Positions 51,091 to 60,436 of a stretch of DNA of 64,000 nt are shown piece after piece. Position 1 is the stretch's first letter. The number at the start of each line of letters is the position of its first letter. The notes below the pieces were generated by a model. The model did not search any database. It was given only the letters and a program-made list of their open reading frames with translations, and had not been told where the DNA came from. Made by a program: the position numbers and the translations under genes. This DNA is from Bacillota bacterium. GTDB lineage: Bacteria; Bacillota; Clostridia; Lachnospirales; Lachnospiraceae. The stretch lies in the NCBI GenBank assembly GCA_023437365.1, contig JAEZGK010000038.1:1-64000 (forward strand), written 5' to 3'.

Positions 51091-51966
51091 TTATGCTCTG
51101 GGATGAGAATTCATATAAACCTCTCTGCTGTTCTTAAAGGCATGAGCCAGATAAAGCTGTGTCGTCGTGATATCTGCGTGGCCAAGAAATTCCTGTACAC
51201 TGCCTAAGTCTGCTCCATTTTCCAATAAATGAGCAGCAAAGGAATGCCGAATTGCATTCGGGTTGATCTGAGTCATCCCAACAAGCTTCGCATAGGACTT
51301 TAAGATTTTCCAAAGTCCCTGTCTCGTCAATTGTTCTCCCGAGGAGTTTAAAAATAAAATGTCATTATTCTTTTTATCAAAAGCAGTTCCACGAATATTT
51401 AGATACTCCTGTAAGGCGCTCCTTGCCGCTTTACCAAAAGGAACATTTCTCTCCCTCCGATCCCCGCAGGTGATATATCTTCCGGATAGATTAATGTCAC
51501 TTACCTTCATTGTAATCAATTCTGAAACCTTGATTCCGGTAGCATACAAAAGCTCAAGTATAGCTCTGTCTCTAATTCCCTTTTTGGTAGTCAGATCCGG
51601 CTGAACCAATAGCTGGTCTACAAGGCCTGCTTCCAGAATTTGAGGTGATTTTTTCTGAACCTTTGGCGGTCGTATTCTCTCTGAGGGGTCTCCCGTGATA
51701 ATTCCATGCTTGATCAGATACAGCAGAAACGCTTTCATCGCAGCAATATTTCTGGATACAGATGCAGGAGACAATCCATCCCTTTCCAAGGTCAGAATAT
51801 AAGAATTCAGATTGGTTTCGCTGATTTTATTAACAGAGCCGATATTCTGTTTATTAAGGAATAGCACCAGCTTCTTCAAATCGTTCTGATAAGCCTGCAG
51901 AGTATTTCTTGATGCATGCTTCACATCCTGTAAATACGTAATGAAATCATTGATATACTGTTCCAT
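51091..51966 (-). CDS. xerD: Tyrosine recombinase, XerD position, with altered active site
   Basis: 291-residue site-specific recombinase of normal XerC/D length: an N-terminal SAM-like domain (about 1-90) and a catalytic domain (about 110-285). Its place beside spoIIM and a NUDIX gene matches the Bacillus xerD (ripX) locus. Against E. coli XerD, the first catalytic Arg (R148) is K146 here (ATGIKVSEL). The beta-hairpin Lys (K172) aligns with a Gly in CGDRRERNVP, and H244 is N237 (NPNAIRHSF). R240, H263 and nucleophile Y272 are kept. GGAGGTAGGAG precedes the ATG. It may still act in dimer resolution, perhaps with a partner. Confidence 0.85.
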   Translation of the reverse strand: MEQYINDFITYLQDVKHASRNTLQAYQNDLKKLVLFLNKQNIGSVNKISETNLNSYILTLERDGLSPASVSRNIAAMKAFLLYLIKHGIITGDPSERIRPPKVQKKSPQILEAGLVDQLLVQPDLTTKKGIRDRAILELLYATGIKVSELITMKVSDINLSGRYITCGDRRERNVPFGKAARSALQEYLNIRGTAFDKKNNDILFLNSSGEQLTRQGLWKILKSYAKLVGMTQINPNAIRHSFAAHLLENGADLGSVQEFLGHADITTTQLYLAHAFKNSREVYMNSHPRA

Positions 51967-52003
51967 CTCCTACCTCCTCCATCTTCCCGCCCCAGTTTGA
52001 TGT

Positions 52004-52615
52004 TTATACAAATAAGGCTAATGCTTTCTTCAAGAAATAAGCACCCGGATAAGCCTCCAGAAAGCTTGCAAACACAAGGGCTATGGCAAGTAACAGGATT
52101 GTGATTAAATTAGCCCTGATAGGTCTGAATAAACTGCCGAGTGATGTATGTTCAGACTGATAAATATCTTTGCACATTAAAAAGCCTTTATACATGCCGA
52201 TAATCATAATCGGCAAATATAATAAACCGTGAGGGAAGCAATAGACCAAAACCAGAACCAATCCCTTTACACCATATTGCATGGTCACTGCTGAGATAAA
52301 AAATCCTGCAAAAAAGCCGAAGGAGGCTATTTTTAGCGCTATATAAGGAATGCCAAGAATAGTGATACATAACAGCCAGAACATGATAAAGTCATTAAAA
52401 TTATTGCCAAGTACATAACGGAATAATCCGGGATAATTGATATCGTTGTCCGCAATTTCCGCAAATACGCTGTTTTCATACTGCATCAACCGTTCAGAGA
52501 AATTGGCTCGAAACACATTGGCGCATAAAATACCGATAAAAAGGCCAAAAATCAATAAGAACACTGCAATCTGAACCACATTCAGACGATTAAATTGTAA
52601 TTTAAGCTGCTTCAT
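52004..52615 (-). CDS. spoIIM: Stage II sporulation protein M
   Basis: Membrane protein of 203 residues with about five hydrophobic segments and the conserved central stretch FGFFAGFFISAV. In Bacillus SpoIIM forms, with SpoIID and SpoIIP, the complex that remodels peptidoglycan during engulfment of the forespore. It lies between the NUDIX gene and xerD, the classic arrangement. Its presence supports an endospore-forming host. Confidence 0.9.
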   Translation of the reverse strand: MKQLKLQFNRLNVVQIAVFLLIFGLFIGILCANVFRANFSERLMQYENSVFAEIADNDINYPGLFRYVLGNNFNDFIMFWLLCITILGIPYIALKIASFGFFAGFFISAVTMQYGVKGLVLVLVYCFPHGLLYLPIMIIGMYKGFLMCKDIYQSEHTSLGSLFRPIRANLITILLLAIALVFASFLEAYPGAYFLKKALALFV

Positions 52616-52751
52616 CTCTCAGCCTGCCCATCCTTTTCCTCTAATTCATAGATATGTCAGGGAATACAGAATAGAACAAGCTTCATAGAAACTTATTTTG
52701 TTTTGCGAGAACTCAATTACTTTTCTTTTCTATCATTCATAGCTACCGGAG

Positions 52752-53285
52752 CTATAATCCCAGCTTCGTCTTATACGCAAGAATTGCTGCGACTGTCTTG
52801 GCATCAGGGATTTCACCGTTTAAAATCATTTTTGTAAGAGCATCCAAGGAGTGATGTTCGATGGATACAAATTCATCCTCATCTAAATTTTGTTTTGTTG
52901 GAGTAATTCCTGTTGTATAATAGATAGCGATTTTTTCATTACTGAAGGCTACCGTCGTATAAACATCTATCAAATGATAGACTTCTCCTGCTTTATAACC
53001 TGTCTCCTCCTCACATTCACGAATTGCACAGGTTAAATTATCCTCTCCCGGATTCAGTCCTCCGGCCGGGATCTCCAGCGTATAGCTGTCAACTGCATTC
53101 CGATACTGACGAACCATCAGAATTTTCCCGTCCTGGTCTACAGGGATCATCGCGGAAGCTCCTTTATGATGAATGAAATCAAAGGTTGTCTGTTTCTTAC
53201 CGTTGATTTCTATGGTATCCTTATAAAAATCTATAATACTCCCCTTTTGCACCAAATCTCTCTTCAATCGTTTGTACGGACTCAT
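52752..53285 (-). CDS. NUDIX hydrolase, ADP-ribose pyrophosphatase type
   Basis: 177 residues from the ATG at 53285 (GAGG upstream). The Nudix box is complete and canonical: GGLNPGEDNLTCAIRECEEE followed by TGY. An upstream beta domain (IPVDQDGKILMVRQYRNAVD) is typical of the ADP-ribose pyrophosphatase branch (NudF). It would hydrolyse ADP-ribose to AMP and ribose 5-phosphate. In Bacillus nudF is also near spoIIM/xerD. It follows proC by 46 bases. Confidence 0.9.
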   Translation of the reverse strand: MSPYKRLKRDLVQKGSIIDFYKDTIEINGKKQTTFDFIHHKGASAMIPVDQDGKILMVRQYRNAVDSYTLEIPAGGLNPGEDNLTCAIRECEEETGYKAGEVYHLIDVYTTVAFSNEKIAIYYTTGITPTKQNLDEDEFVSIEHHSLDALTKMILNGEIPDAKTVAAILAYKTKLGL

Positions 53286-53331
53286 TATGCTACCTCTTCT
53301 CATCTACTTATTTCATTTGACAGAATATTGA

Positions 53332-54138
53332 TTATTTCTTACAGCTCAAGGCTTCTGCCTTTGCAAAGCAGGCATCGGTAGCTTTCATCACCGCATTCCG
53401 AAGACCATACTCCTCCAGAGCCTTCACCGCTGCTATTGTCGTGCCTCCCGGTGAACATACATTGTCCTTAAGCTTGCCCGGATGTTCTCCGGTCTCAAGC
53501 ACCATCGCTGCCGCACCAAATACAGTCTGAGCTGCCAATGTGTAGGCCTTATCTCTTGGTATTCCGTAACTCACCACACTGTCCGCCAAGGCTTCTATAA
53601 ACATATAGACATAGGCCGGTGAACTTCCATTCGCACAAACCACTGCATTCATCAGCTTTTCATCAAAAATTTCATATTTGCCAAAGGAGGAGAAAAACTT
53701 ATCGATAAATAATTTCTCCTCACAGCTGTATTTCTCTTGAGCAAAAGCTATCCCTGTCATGCCTTTTTCCACCATAGCAGGTGTATTCGGCATTGCTCTG
53801 ACAATCCTGATCTGATCGTTCAAGCTCTCTTTGACTGTCTCACTCGTGATACCCGCAGCTATGGAAATGACAATTTGCTCTTTCCTCACCACGTTCTTGA
53901 TTTCGCTCAGCACCGAAGGAAAGAATTGAGGCTTGATCGCCAGCACCAAATAGCTGCACTGAGCGACTACGGACAGATTATCCTTAAGAAATGCAATACC
54001 TGTCTCCTTCATAACATAGTTACAACGCTCGACAGAGGCATCTGTATATACTACTTCCTCTGCACCGAACGTCTTTATTGCTGCCTTTATCAGCGGATAC
54101 CCCATATTACCGGCTCCGATAAATCCAAAAAGTGCCAT
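53332..54138 (-). CDS. proC: Pyrroline-5-carboxylate reductase
   Basis: Last enzyme of proline synthesis, 268 residues. The Rossmann motif is FGFIGAGNMG at the N-terminus. The C-terminal dimer/active-site region reads GSSPAYVYMFIEALADS, then CSPGGTTIAAVKALEEYGLR. The ATG at 54138 has GAGGG upstream. It is the first gene of the proC-NUDIX-spoIIM-xerD run. The proB/proA genes are not in the window. Confidence 0.95.
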   Translation of the reverse strand: MALFGFIGAGNMGYPLIKAAIKTFGAEEVVYTDASVERCNYVMKETGIAFLKDNLSVVAQCSYLVLAIKPQFFPSVLSEIKNVVRKEQIVISIAAGITSETVKESLNDQIRIVRAMPNTPAMVEKGMTGIAFAQEKYSCEEKLFIDKFFSSFGKYEIFDEKLMNAVVCANGSSPAYVYMFIEALADSVVSYGIPRDKAYTLAAQTVFGAAAMVLETGEHPGKLKDNVCSPGGTTIAAVKALEEYGLRNAVMKATDACFAKAEALSCKK

Positions 54139-54312
54139 GGTATGTCCCTCTTTCATACAAATTTACATAATACTAGTTTTATCCATTCTATCATAACAGT
54201 ACTCATTTATCCAGAAAAGTTTCAATATTATCAATATTGATCTCCTGATAAAATATAAACCTCCTGTAGAGTATAAAGCTCATAGGACGAATTTACCTAT
54301 CAATAATATAAC

Positions 54313-54480
54313 AAAGTGTCAGCCCGCTGACACTTTCGCGCCCGAGCGGATTGCGAAGCAATAACTTCCGAACGCTTATGCAATAAGCGTTTATTCGCTG
54401 CGGTGCGCATCCCAAAGCGAACTTGTTCGCTATGCGGAGCGTTTTTATGTAATAAGACGCAATTTCTTATTACATAAAAA
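54313..54480. repeat. Cluster of five hairpins in a GC-richer island
   Basis: In order: a perfect 10-bp hairpin (AAAGTGTCAG arm, 54313-54336), a small TTGC-GAA-GCAA stem, a 9-bp hairpin (AACGCTTAT, 54371-54391), CGCAT and AGCGAAC arms closing at 54436, and a perfect 15-bp hairpin with 9-base loop (54442-54480). The island is clearly richer in GC than its flanks and has no coding frame. It fills most of the 417-base gap between proC and aspB. Confidence 0.8.
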
Positions 54481-54553
54481 AAGCTGTTACAGCAATCCTG
54501 ACGGATCAGGAAAATAATTTCCTTCTCTCATCAAAATATCCGCAACAGCTTTT
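54476..54553 (-). terminator. Terminator after the aminotransferase gene
   Basis: AAAAGCTGTT at the gene end pairs with AACAGCTTTT some 55 bases later, followed by TTTATG. The loop itself contains a GGAAATTATTTTCC hairpin. The T tract is shared with the arm of the preceding 15-bp hairpin. Confidence 0.7.
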
Positions 54554-54555
54554 AC

Positions 54556-55752
54556 TTATACCAACTTATTAACCAGCTCTTCTATTCTGTCCAAGCCCTT
54601 TTTGATTTGCTCCATGGAAATTGCATAGGACAGACGGATATGATCAGCAAAGCCAAAATCACCGCAGGGTATGACGGCAACATTATAATCCTCAATTAAG
54701 ATTTTAGCCAGCTTATCCACATCACCAATCTGTTCTCCGTTATATGACTTATCGAGTAGCTGACTTATATCTACAAACAGATAAAAAGCTCCTTGAGGCT
54801 TTAAAGCAGAGATTAAATTAATATTACAAATTCTCTCATACATATAATCTCTTCTTTTCCTAAACTCCGCATGCATTTTTTTGACAGAGTCCTGCGGTCC
54901 GATGAGTGCTTCATAAGCAGCCTTCTGCGCAATGGAATTGGGGTTAGAGGTCTGATGGCTCTGAACACTACCCATAAGCTTCGCGATCTCTTTGGAGGAA
55001 CCGGTAAATCCGATTCTCCAGCCAGTCATGGAATAACTCTTGGCAACACCGCTACAGGTAATAGTGCGTTTATAGATTTCTTCATTAAAGGACGCGATGC
55101 TGACAGCTTCTCCCTCATAGATCAGATGTTCATACATCTCATCTGATACCACGTAGAAGTCCTTTCTTACAGCAACCTCTGCAATCGCCTCCAACTCGTC
55201 TCTGGTATAAATCATACCTGAGGGATTGCTTGGTGAGTTCAAAATCAATGCTTTTGTCTTATCGGTACAGGCCGCTTCAATTTGTGCAGCAGTAACCTTA
55301 TAGTTGTTGGACTTCTCACCTCTGACAAATACCGGTACACCATCTGCCAGCTTCACAATCTCCGGATAACTCAGCCAGTAAGGTGTAAGGATGATTACCT
55401 CATCACCGGGATTACAGATTGCTTCGAATATGTTCGTTAAGGAGTGCTTTCCTCCGTTACTAACCACAATCTGGCTAGGCTCGTAATTAATATGGTTGAA
55501 GTTCGCAAACTTATCACATACTGCTTTGCGTAGCTCCAGAGTACCTTCTGCAGGAGTATATTTAGTAAATCCGTCATGGATGGCCTTGATCGCCGCATCA
55601 CAGATATTCTCCGGAGTGTTGAAATCAGGCTCGCCCGCTCCAAATCCGACTACATCAATTCCCTTGCTCATTAATTCCTTGGCTTTAGCAGTGATCGCCA
55701 ATGTAGAGGAGGGTTTTACTGCCTGTGCCTTTTTAGATAGAGATAATGACAT
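54556..55752 (-). CDS. aspB: Aspartate aminotransferase (class I/II, AspB type)
   Basis: PLP aminotransferase of 398 residues. The PLP lysine lies in SGVAKSYSMTGWRIGF, and the substrate carboxylate Arg in DHIRLSYA near the C-terminus. NSPSNPSGMIY and VSDEMYEHLIYEG hold the PLP-contact Asn and Asp. This matches the Bacillus AspB (I-gamma) group. GGATGG lies upstream of the ATG at 55752, behind a good promoter. It is a single-gene unit. Confidence 0.93.
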   Translation of the reverse strand: MSLSLSKKAQAVKPSSTLAITAKAKELMSKGIDVVGFGAGEPDFNTPENICDAAIKAIHDGFTKYTPAEGTLELRKAVCDKFANFNHINYEPSQIVVSNGGKHSLTNIFEAICNPGDEVIILTPYWLSYPEIVKLADGVPVFVRGEKSNNYKVTAAQIEAACTDKTKALILNSPSNPSGMIYTRDELEAIAEVAVRKDFYVVSDEMYEHLIYEGEAVSIASFNEEIYKRTITCSGVAKSYSMTGWRIGFTGSSKEIAKLMGSVQSHQTSNPNSIAQKAAYEALIGPQDSVKKMHAEFRKRRDYMYERICNINLISALKPQGAFYLFVDISQLLDKSYNGEQIGDVDKLAKILIEDYNVAVIPCGDFGFADHIRLSYAISMEQIKKGLDRIEELVNKLV

Positions 55753-55806
55753 ATTATGTACCATCCTTTATTTATCATTTTAATTGCTTCTTTTGAAATC
55801 TATCCC

Positions 55807-55835
55807 ATTGTAATATATAAATTGAAGGATTGCAA
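55807..55835 (-). promoter_or_regulatory. Promoter of aspB
   Basis: TTGCAA (55830-55835), 17 bases and TACAAT (55807-55812) on the minus strand. The rest of the 330-base gap up to 56082 is AT-rich and shows only a short TTTGTGCATT duplication near 55910. Confidence 0.6.
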
Positions 55836-56082
55836 CAGAAATTTCAAAAAAAATCAAAAAAGTATTACCAGTGGCTTTCATATGTCCGTACATCAGAGAC
55901 TTTTTGTGCATTTTGTGCATTTTCGTATGGTATTCCACCGTAAAATGGTTTAATATTCCTAATATTACCATTTTTACCATATTATAGGCTTGCTTTTATT
56001 CTGAATATGGGTGTATAAACTTTAATAAATTAATTATATACCCAGTTATTCTTTCATTAATTATAGACAGTTCATTTTACTA

Positions 56083-56352
56083 TTATGAGTTTCTATTATC
56101 AGAGAATTTATTATCAGTATTATCTTTTAAATCAGAAGCTTTATTATTCTCAGAAATATCTTTTCGGCTGTCTATCATCATAACCACAGAATTCAATAAG
56201 GACAGCAGGCAAAAGCTCCATAAAAGCTTGATAGAAATATTATTATTGATGAAATTCATGGTCGGATTATATTCATCCAGGATCAGGAAGGCTATGAATA
56301 TGCCTGACAATATAAATAATAGATGCGGTAATACCCTTTTCAGCTGTCTCAT
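56083..56352 (-). CDS. Small membrane protein coupled to the NAGPA-domain gene
   Basis: 89 residues from the ATG at 56352 with GGAGG upstream. Two hydrophobic segments (about 6-25 and 41-60) are followed by a polar Asn/Asp/Lys tail. Its ATG overlaps the stop of the previous gene as ATGA, so translation is coupled. No family recognised. A role together with the NAGPA-domain protein is inferred from the overlap only. Confidence 0.7.
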   Translation of the reverse strand: MRQLKRVLPHLLFILSGIFIAFLILDEYNPTMNFINNNISIKLLWSFCLLSLLNSVVMMIDSRKDISENNKASDLKDNTDNKFSDNRNS

Positions 56353-57290
56353 TTCTCTGCCTCCTTTATAATGATACAATCGCTTACCTCACGCCCTCCG
56401 TCACAGGGGTGATTCACTTCAGAATCAGAAAAAGTCATGGAAGAGGATTTCCCTCCATCCAGGTTATATGCCACCTTACAACCGAGAGTTTCAAAAAGCA
56501 TAGAAAGCTCGGTCATGGTCATTCCTTTGGAATATCCGTTCTGTCTTCCATCTACAACCACCATACAGTAATGTCCCGGCTCATAATAACCGATTGCACT
56601 TCTTGGGTTAAGCTTACTGATGTGCCAGTCTGTATTGAACTCTGTCATATGCTTTCCTTCCTCATCCAGAAGCTCGGGGCCAAAGCTCCATGCCTGCCAA
56701 GCACCGTCACGTATTGCCTGTTCCGCATCAAATGTACCAGGTGTAAAAGTCTTCATCGTTCCGTCACAATACAATACGCATACATCCGAGTAGTTCTCTG
56801 TACTGCGAAATAGTTTTCCGTTGCGAAGTACAACGCCATTATCTCCGTTGCCGTAATAATCTCCGTTAATGGCAAGAATTGCATTTAGGGACTGATCCAT
56901 AGCGAGAACCCTATCCGTATAGCCAATCCCGTAGGTATCATCTGCGAAGCCACTCTGTAAACAGGTAATATCCGACAGATAGATATCGGCAATATAAAAT
57001 GTAACCGTATCCTCTTTGCTGCCCGTTGTATGCTTCGTTACGGATATCGAAATATCGTTACTTTTGTAGGAGGTGTCTGTAAGTTCTACTGTAGCACTGA
57101 AATATCTGCTGAATTGATCTGCTAAGGTGACCGAAGACGCTACCTGCTCTTCTGCTTTGGCAGTCATACTTTTATTTAACTGTCTTGGTATCCTGTAATA
57201 CAGACCATAAAAACCTATGACATAGACTGCAATCAACATTAGATCAATCAATAGCAGCAATACAATCGGTAATTTTTTCTTATTACACAT
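56349..57290 (-). CDS. Phosphodiester glycosidase family protein (NAGPA domain)
   Basis: 313 residues with one N-terminal membrane segment (about 8-28) and an outer NAGPA domain (about 120-310). Conserved features include LAINGDYYGNGDNGVVLRNG, RSAIGYYEPGHYCMVVVDGR and NLDGGKSSSM. Bacterial members remove sugar phosphodiester links or modify cell-wall polymers; some are linked to exopolysaccharide or teichoic acid. AAGGGGG lies upstream of the ATG at long spacing. It overlaps the downstream small membrane protein gene by four bases. Confidence 0.85.
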   Translation of the reverse strand: MCNKKKLPIVLLLLIDLMLIAVYVIGFYGLYYRIPRQLNKSMTAKAEEQVASSVTLADQFSRYFSATVELTDTSYKSNDISISVTKHTTGSKEDTVTFYIADIYLSDITCLQSGFADDTYGIGYTDRVLAMDQSLNAILAINGDYYGNGDNGVVLRNGKLFRSTENYSDVCVLYCDGTMKTFTPGTFDAEQAIRDGAWQAWSFGPELLDEEGKHMTEFNTDWHISKLNPRSAIGYYEPGHYCMVVVDGRQNGYSKGMTMTELSMLFETLGCKVAYNLDGGKSSSMTFSDSEVNHPCDGGREVSDCIIIKEAEK

Positions 57291-57368
57291 GATAGGATAA
57301 GCCCCCTTTTCTATCTTATTGTAAATTATTCATATGTCATCCATTTAACCCCATGAATTATTTAAGTA

Positions 57369-57401
57369 AAGCTCTGTCACAGCTATTCTGGGACAGAGCT
57401 T
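57369..57401 (-). terminator. Hairpin after pdxA
   Basis: Perfect 10-bp arms (AAGCTCTGTC) with a 13-base loop and a short T tract, 72 bases downstream of the pdxA stop. Confidence 0.6.
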
Positions 57402-57472
57402 ATGGACGAATGTTATTCACTACAGATTTTCGAGGCTTGTCCGATGTTGAATTGATCTGCCATGACAGCTCT

Positions 57473-58468
57473 TTATTTTATAAAGTTAGTTGAATATTTT
57501 GCTCCCAGAAGAATGGCTTCCACCATGCTGATCTCACTGGCGATGCCTTTACCCGCGATATCAAATGCAGTTCCATGATCCACGGAGGTTCTAAGGATCG
57601 GCATCCCTCCTGTGATAGCTATGGTTCGTTCAAAATCAAGAGTTTTGGTAGCAATATGTCCCTGATCATGATAGAGAGACAGTACACTGTTGAATTTGCC
57701 ACAAAGAGCCAAATGGAATACAGAATCCGCTCCGATTGGACCGGTCACCTGATAGCCTTCTGCTTGTAGTTCCTCTACTGCCGGTGTGATATATTTTACC
57801 TCTTCATCACCGAACAATCCATGTTCTCCGCTATGTGGATTCAAGCCTGCGATTGCCATCGTACCCTCTGTAACACCAAGCTTTGTAAGGACCAACTTAC
57901 ACCGCTTAACATAATCTTTAATTCTTTCCTTTGTTATCATATCACAGGCAGTTCGCAGTGAGACATGTCTGGTCAGAAAGAATACCCGCATACCATGTAC
58001 TTCAAACATAGTAAGAGGATCATCAGTATTCGTTAAAGCTCCGAAGATTTCGGTATGCCCGATGAAATCGACATCCCCCGCCTTCAAAGCTTCCTTATTG
58101 ATCGGCGGGGTAGTTACTGCTGCGACTTCACCCTTCATTGCCAGTGCTATGCTTTTTTCAATATATTCGTAGGCTGCCCTGCCGCACATTCCGTTGACGA
58201 TACCCGGTTGAAACTGTTCCATTATGATATTGTCCAGATTAATGAGATTTAGAATCCCGTCGGTATAATCCCCTTCAGAGACATTACATATCTGCTTCAC
58301 CTTCAGATCAGCTTTCGTATATCCTATTGCATCATTAATTATTTTATCATCTCCGATGATGACACAACGTGCTACATTATGCACTTTTTTGTTTGCGAGG
58401 GCTTTTACTACTATTTCCGGTCCGATTCCTGCAGGATCTCCCATGGGTATTGCAATCAATGGCTTCAT
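57473..58468 (-). CDS. pdxA: 4-hydroxythreonine-4-phosphate dehydrogenase family protein
   Basis: 331-residue NAD-dependent, metal-binding dehydrogenase of the PdxA family. Metal and substrate motifs are IGHTEIFG, LNPHSGEHGLFG, SLYHDQGHIATK and SVDHGTAFDIAGKG. AAGGAG precedes the ATG. Most Firmicutes make PLP with PdxS/PdxT and need no PdxA. Many of their PdxA copies are PdxA2 enzymes that oxidise D-threonate or D-erythronate 4-phosphate beside a DUF1537 kinase. No such kinase and no PLP gene is nearby, so the role stays open. Confidence 0.88.
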   Translation of the reverse strand: MKPLIAIPMGDPAGIGPEIVVKALANKKVHNVARCVIIGDDKIINDAIGYTKADLKVKQICNVSEGDYTDGILNLINLDNIIMEQFQPGIVNGMCGRAAYEYIEKSIALAMKGEVAAVTTPPINKEALKAGDVDFIGHTEIFGALTNTDDPLTMFEVHGMRVFFLTRHVSLRTACDMITKERIKDYVKRCKLVLTKLGVTEGTMAIAGLNPHSGEHGLFGDEEVKYITPAVEELQAEGYQVTGPIGADSVFHLALCGKFNSVLSLYHDQGHIATKTLDFERTIAITGGMPILRTSVDHGTAFDIAGKGIASEISMVEAILLGAKYSTNFIK

Positions 58469-58642
58469 TTGCGGTATCTCCTTGCTCTTTCAATCATTTA
58501 TTCTTATTATGCTTAAAGTTGTCTTACTGACTACTCATATTATTGTCTGTTCCATGCTTCATCATAAGCTATTCCTTTACACAAGTCAATTCATAGCTAT
58601 GGAAATTTATTACTGTATCACTTCTTCGTCATCATTTAAATC

Positions 58643-58688
58643 AAAAAAAAGATAGCTAAAATTATGCATACACATAATCTTAGCTATC
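58643..58688 (-). terminator. Terminator after rny
   Basis: GATAGCTAA and ATTATG pair with CATAAT and TTAGCTATC across a short loop, followed by eight T on the minus strand. Confidence 0.88.
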
Positions 58689-58705
58689 TAAATTCATGTT
58701 AGATT

Positions 58706-60262
58706 TTACTTAGCGTAATCAGTTACTCTTGATTCTCTGATCACATTGACTTTAATCTGTCCTGGATATTCTAATTCATTCTCGATTTTTTTAGATAAAT
58801 CACGAGCTAACAGTACCATATCAGCATCACTGATCTGCTCAGGTACAACCATTACTCTGACTTCCCTACCTGCCTGAATAGCAAATGACTTATCTACCCC
58901 TTTAAAGCCGTTGGTAATATCTTCAAGTTGCTTTAATCTGTTGGTATATGTTTCCAAGGTTTCACGCCTTGCACCGGGTCTTGCTGCTGAAATCGTATCA
59001 GCTGCTTGTACAATACATGCGATCAGGGACTGGAATTCCACATCACCGTGGTGCGCTTCCACTGCATTGATGACAGTCTGTGACTCTTTGTATTTTCTAC
59101 ATAAGTCAACACCAATCTGTACATGGGTTCCTTCCACCTCATGATCAATCGATTTACCGATATCATGTAACAATCCGGCACGCTTTGCAAGTCTAACATC
59201 CACGCCGATCTCTCCGGCTAGAAGTCCGGATAAAATAGCCACCTCAATTGAATGCTTTAATGCATTCTGACCATAGCTTGTCCTAAATTTCATCTTGCCG
59301 AGCAGCTTAACCAGTTCAGGATGTATACCATGAACTCCTACCTCAAGGGTAGCAGCCTCTCCAGCTTCCCTAATCATAATCTCTACTTCTTTTTGAGCCT
59401 TTTCTACCATCTCTTCGATTCTTGCCGGATGAATTCTTCCGTCAACGATCAGCTTCTCAAGTGCAATTCTTGCAACTTCTCGTCTGATCGGATCGAAGGC
59501 TGACAGGATTACAGCTTCGGGTGTATCATCAATAATCAGATCAACACCAGTCATTGTCTCAAGTGTACGGATATTACGTCCTTCTCTACCAATGATTCTA
59601 CCCTTCATTTCATCATTAGGGAGCTGAACAACAGAAATCGTTGTCTCAGCAACATGATCAGCAGCACATCTTTGAATTGCTGTAACTACATAATCCTTTG
59701 CTTTCTTATCTGCTTCTTCTTTTGCTTTACTTTCCAAATCCTTAATCAGCAGAGCGGTCTCATGTTTTACTTCTTCTTCAACAGTCTTAATCAGATATTC
59801 CTTAGCTTGTTCGGAGGTTAATCCAGAAATCTTCTCCAACTCCTGCAGCTGTTTCTCGTGGAATTCTTCCACATCCTGCCTGATTTTATCAAGCTCAGCT
59901 TCCTTCGCAGCAAGTCTGGATTCCTTTTTTTCCAGTGCTTCGGTCTTTCTATCTAAAGTCTCTTCTTTAGTCAGAACCCGCTTCTCATAGCGCTGTAATT
60001 CTGCTCTACGTTCCTTAGTTTCACGCTCAAACTCATTCTTAGCCTTCAAAGATTCTTCTTTGGCTTCGAGTAAGGCTTCGCGCTTCTTAGTTTCAGCTGT
60101 TTTTAAAGCTTCATCTATGATTTCTCTTGCCTTCTCATCCGCACTGCCGATTTTTGCTTCATAAACTTTCTTATGATAAGCATTAGCGATGAGCCAGGTA
60201 AGAATAACCGATATCACCAAGGTAATAAATATAGCAATTACATATGGTAAAGCCTCTGGCAC
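58706..60262 (-). CDS. rny: Ribonuclease Y
   Basis: Membrane-anchored endoribonuclease that starts mRNA decay, 518 residues. An N-terminal membrane segment (about 5-25) is followed by a long Glu/Lys coiled coil (about 30-200), a KH domain (GRIIGREGRNIRTLETMTGV) and an HD domain (AGLLHDIGKSID). The start is a GTG with AAGGAGGTG upstream. It has its own promoter and follows miaB on the same strand, with a 581-base structured gap between them. Confidence 0.95.
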   Translation of the reverse strand: MPEALPYVIAIFITLVISVILTWLIANAYHKKVYEAKIGSADEKAREIIDEALKTAETKKREALLEAKEESLKAKNEFERETKERRAELQRYEKRVLTKEETLDRKTEALEKKESRLAAKEAELDKIRQDVEEFHEKQLQELEKISGLTSEQAKEYLIKTVEEEVKHETALLIKDLESKAKEEADKKAKDYVVTAIQRCAADHVAETTISVVQLPNDEMKGRIIGREGRNIRTLETMTGVDLIIDDTPEAVILSAFDPIRREVARIALEKLIVDGRIHPARIEEMVEKAQKEVEIMIREAGEAATLEVGVHGIHPELVKLLGKMKFRTSYGQNALKHSIEVAILSGLLAGEIGVDVRLAKRAGLLHDIGKSIDHEVEGTHVQIGVDLCRKYKESQTVINAVEAHHGDVEFQSLIACIVQAADTISAARPGARRETLETYTNRLKQLEDITNGFKGVDKSFAIQAGREVRVMVVPEQISDADMVLLARDLSKKIENELEYPGQIKVNVIRESRVTDYAK

Positions 60263-60407
60263 AGGAGCACCTCCTTATTTAGTTTTCATTGTACGATTCA
60301 AGAGAGTCAACCGTAAAATTATACATTTTTAAAGAAATTAATATTCTTTAGTTAAAATATATTTAATTTTATAGACAGCACTCTTGGAATGGATATACAA
60401 CACTTAA

Positions 60408-60436
60408 ATTTTATACTGTTTTTACTAATATGTCAA
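60408..60436 (-). promoter_or_regulatory. Promoter of rny
   Basis: A perfect TTGACA (60431-60436), 17 bases and TAAAAT (60408-60413) on the minus strand. The leader of about 140 bases shows no known riboswitch. Confidence 0.7.

Noticed and set aside
55780..55980. Minus-strand frame of 66 codons upstream of aspB
   Set aside because: It overlaps the aspB promoter, lacks a ribosome site and shows no conserved feature.
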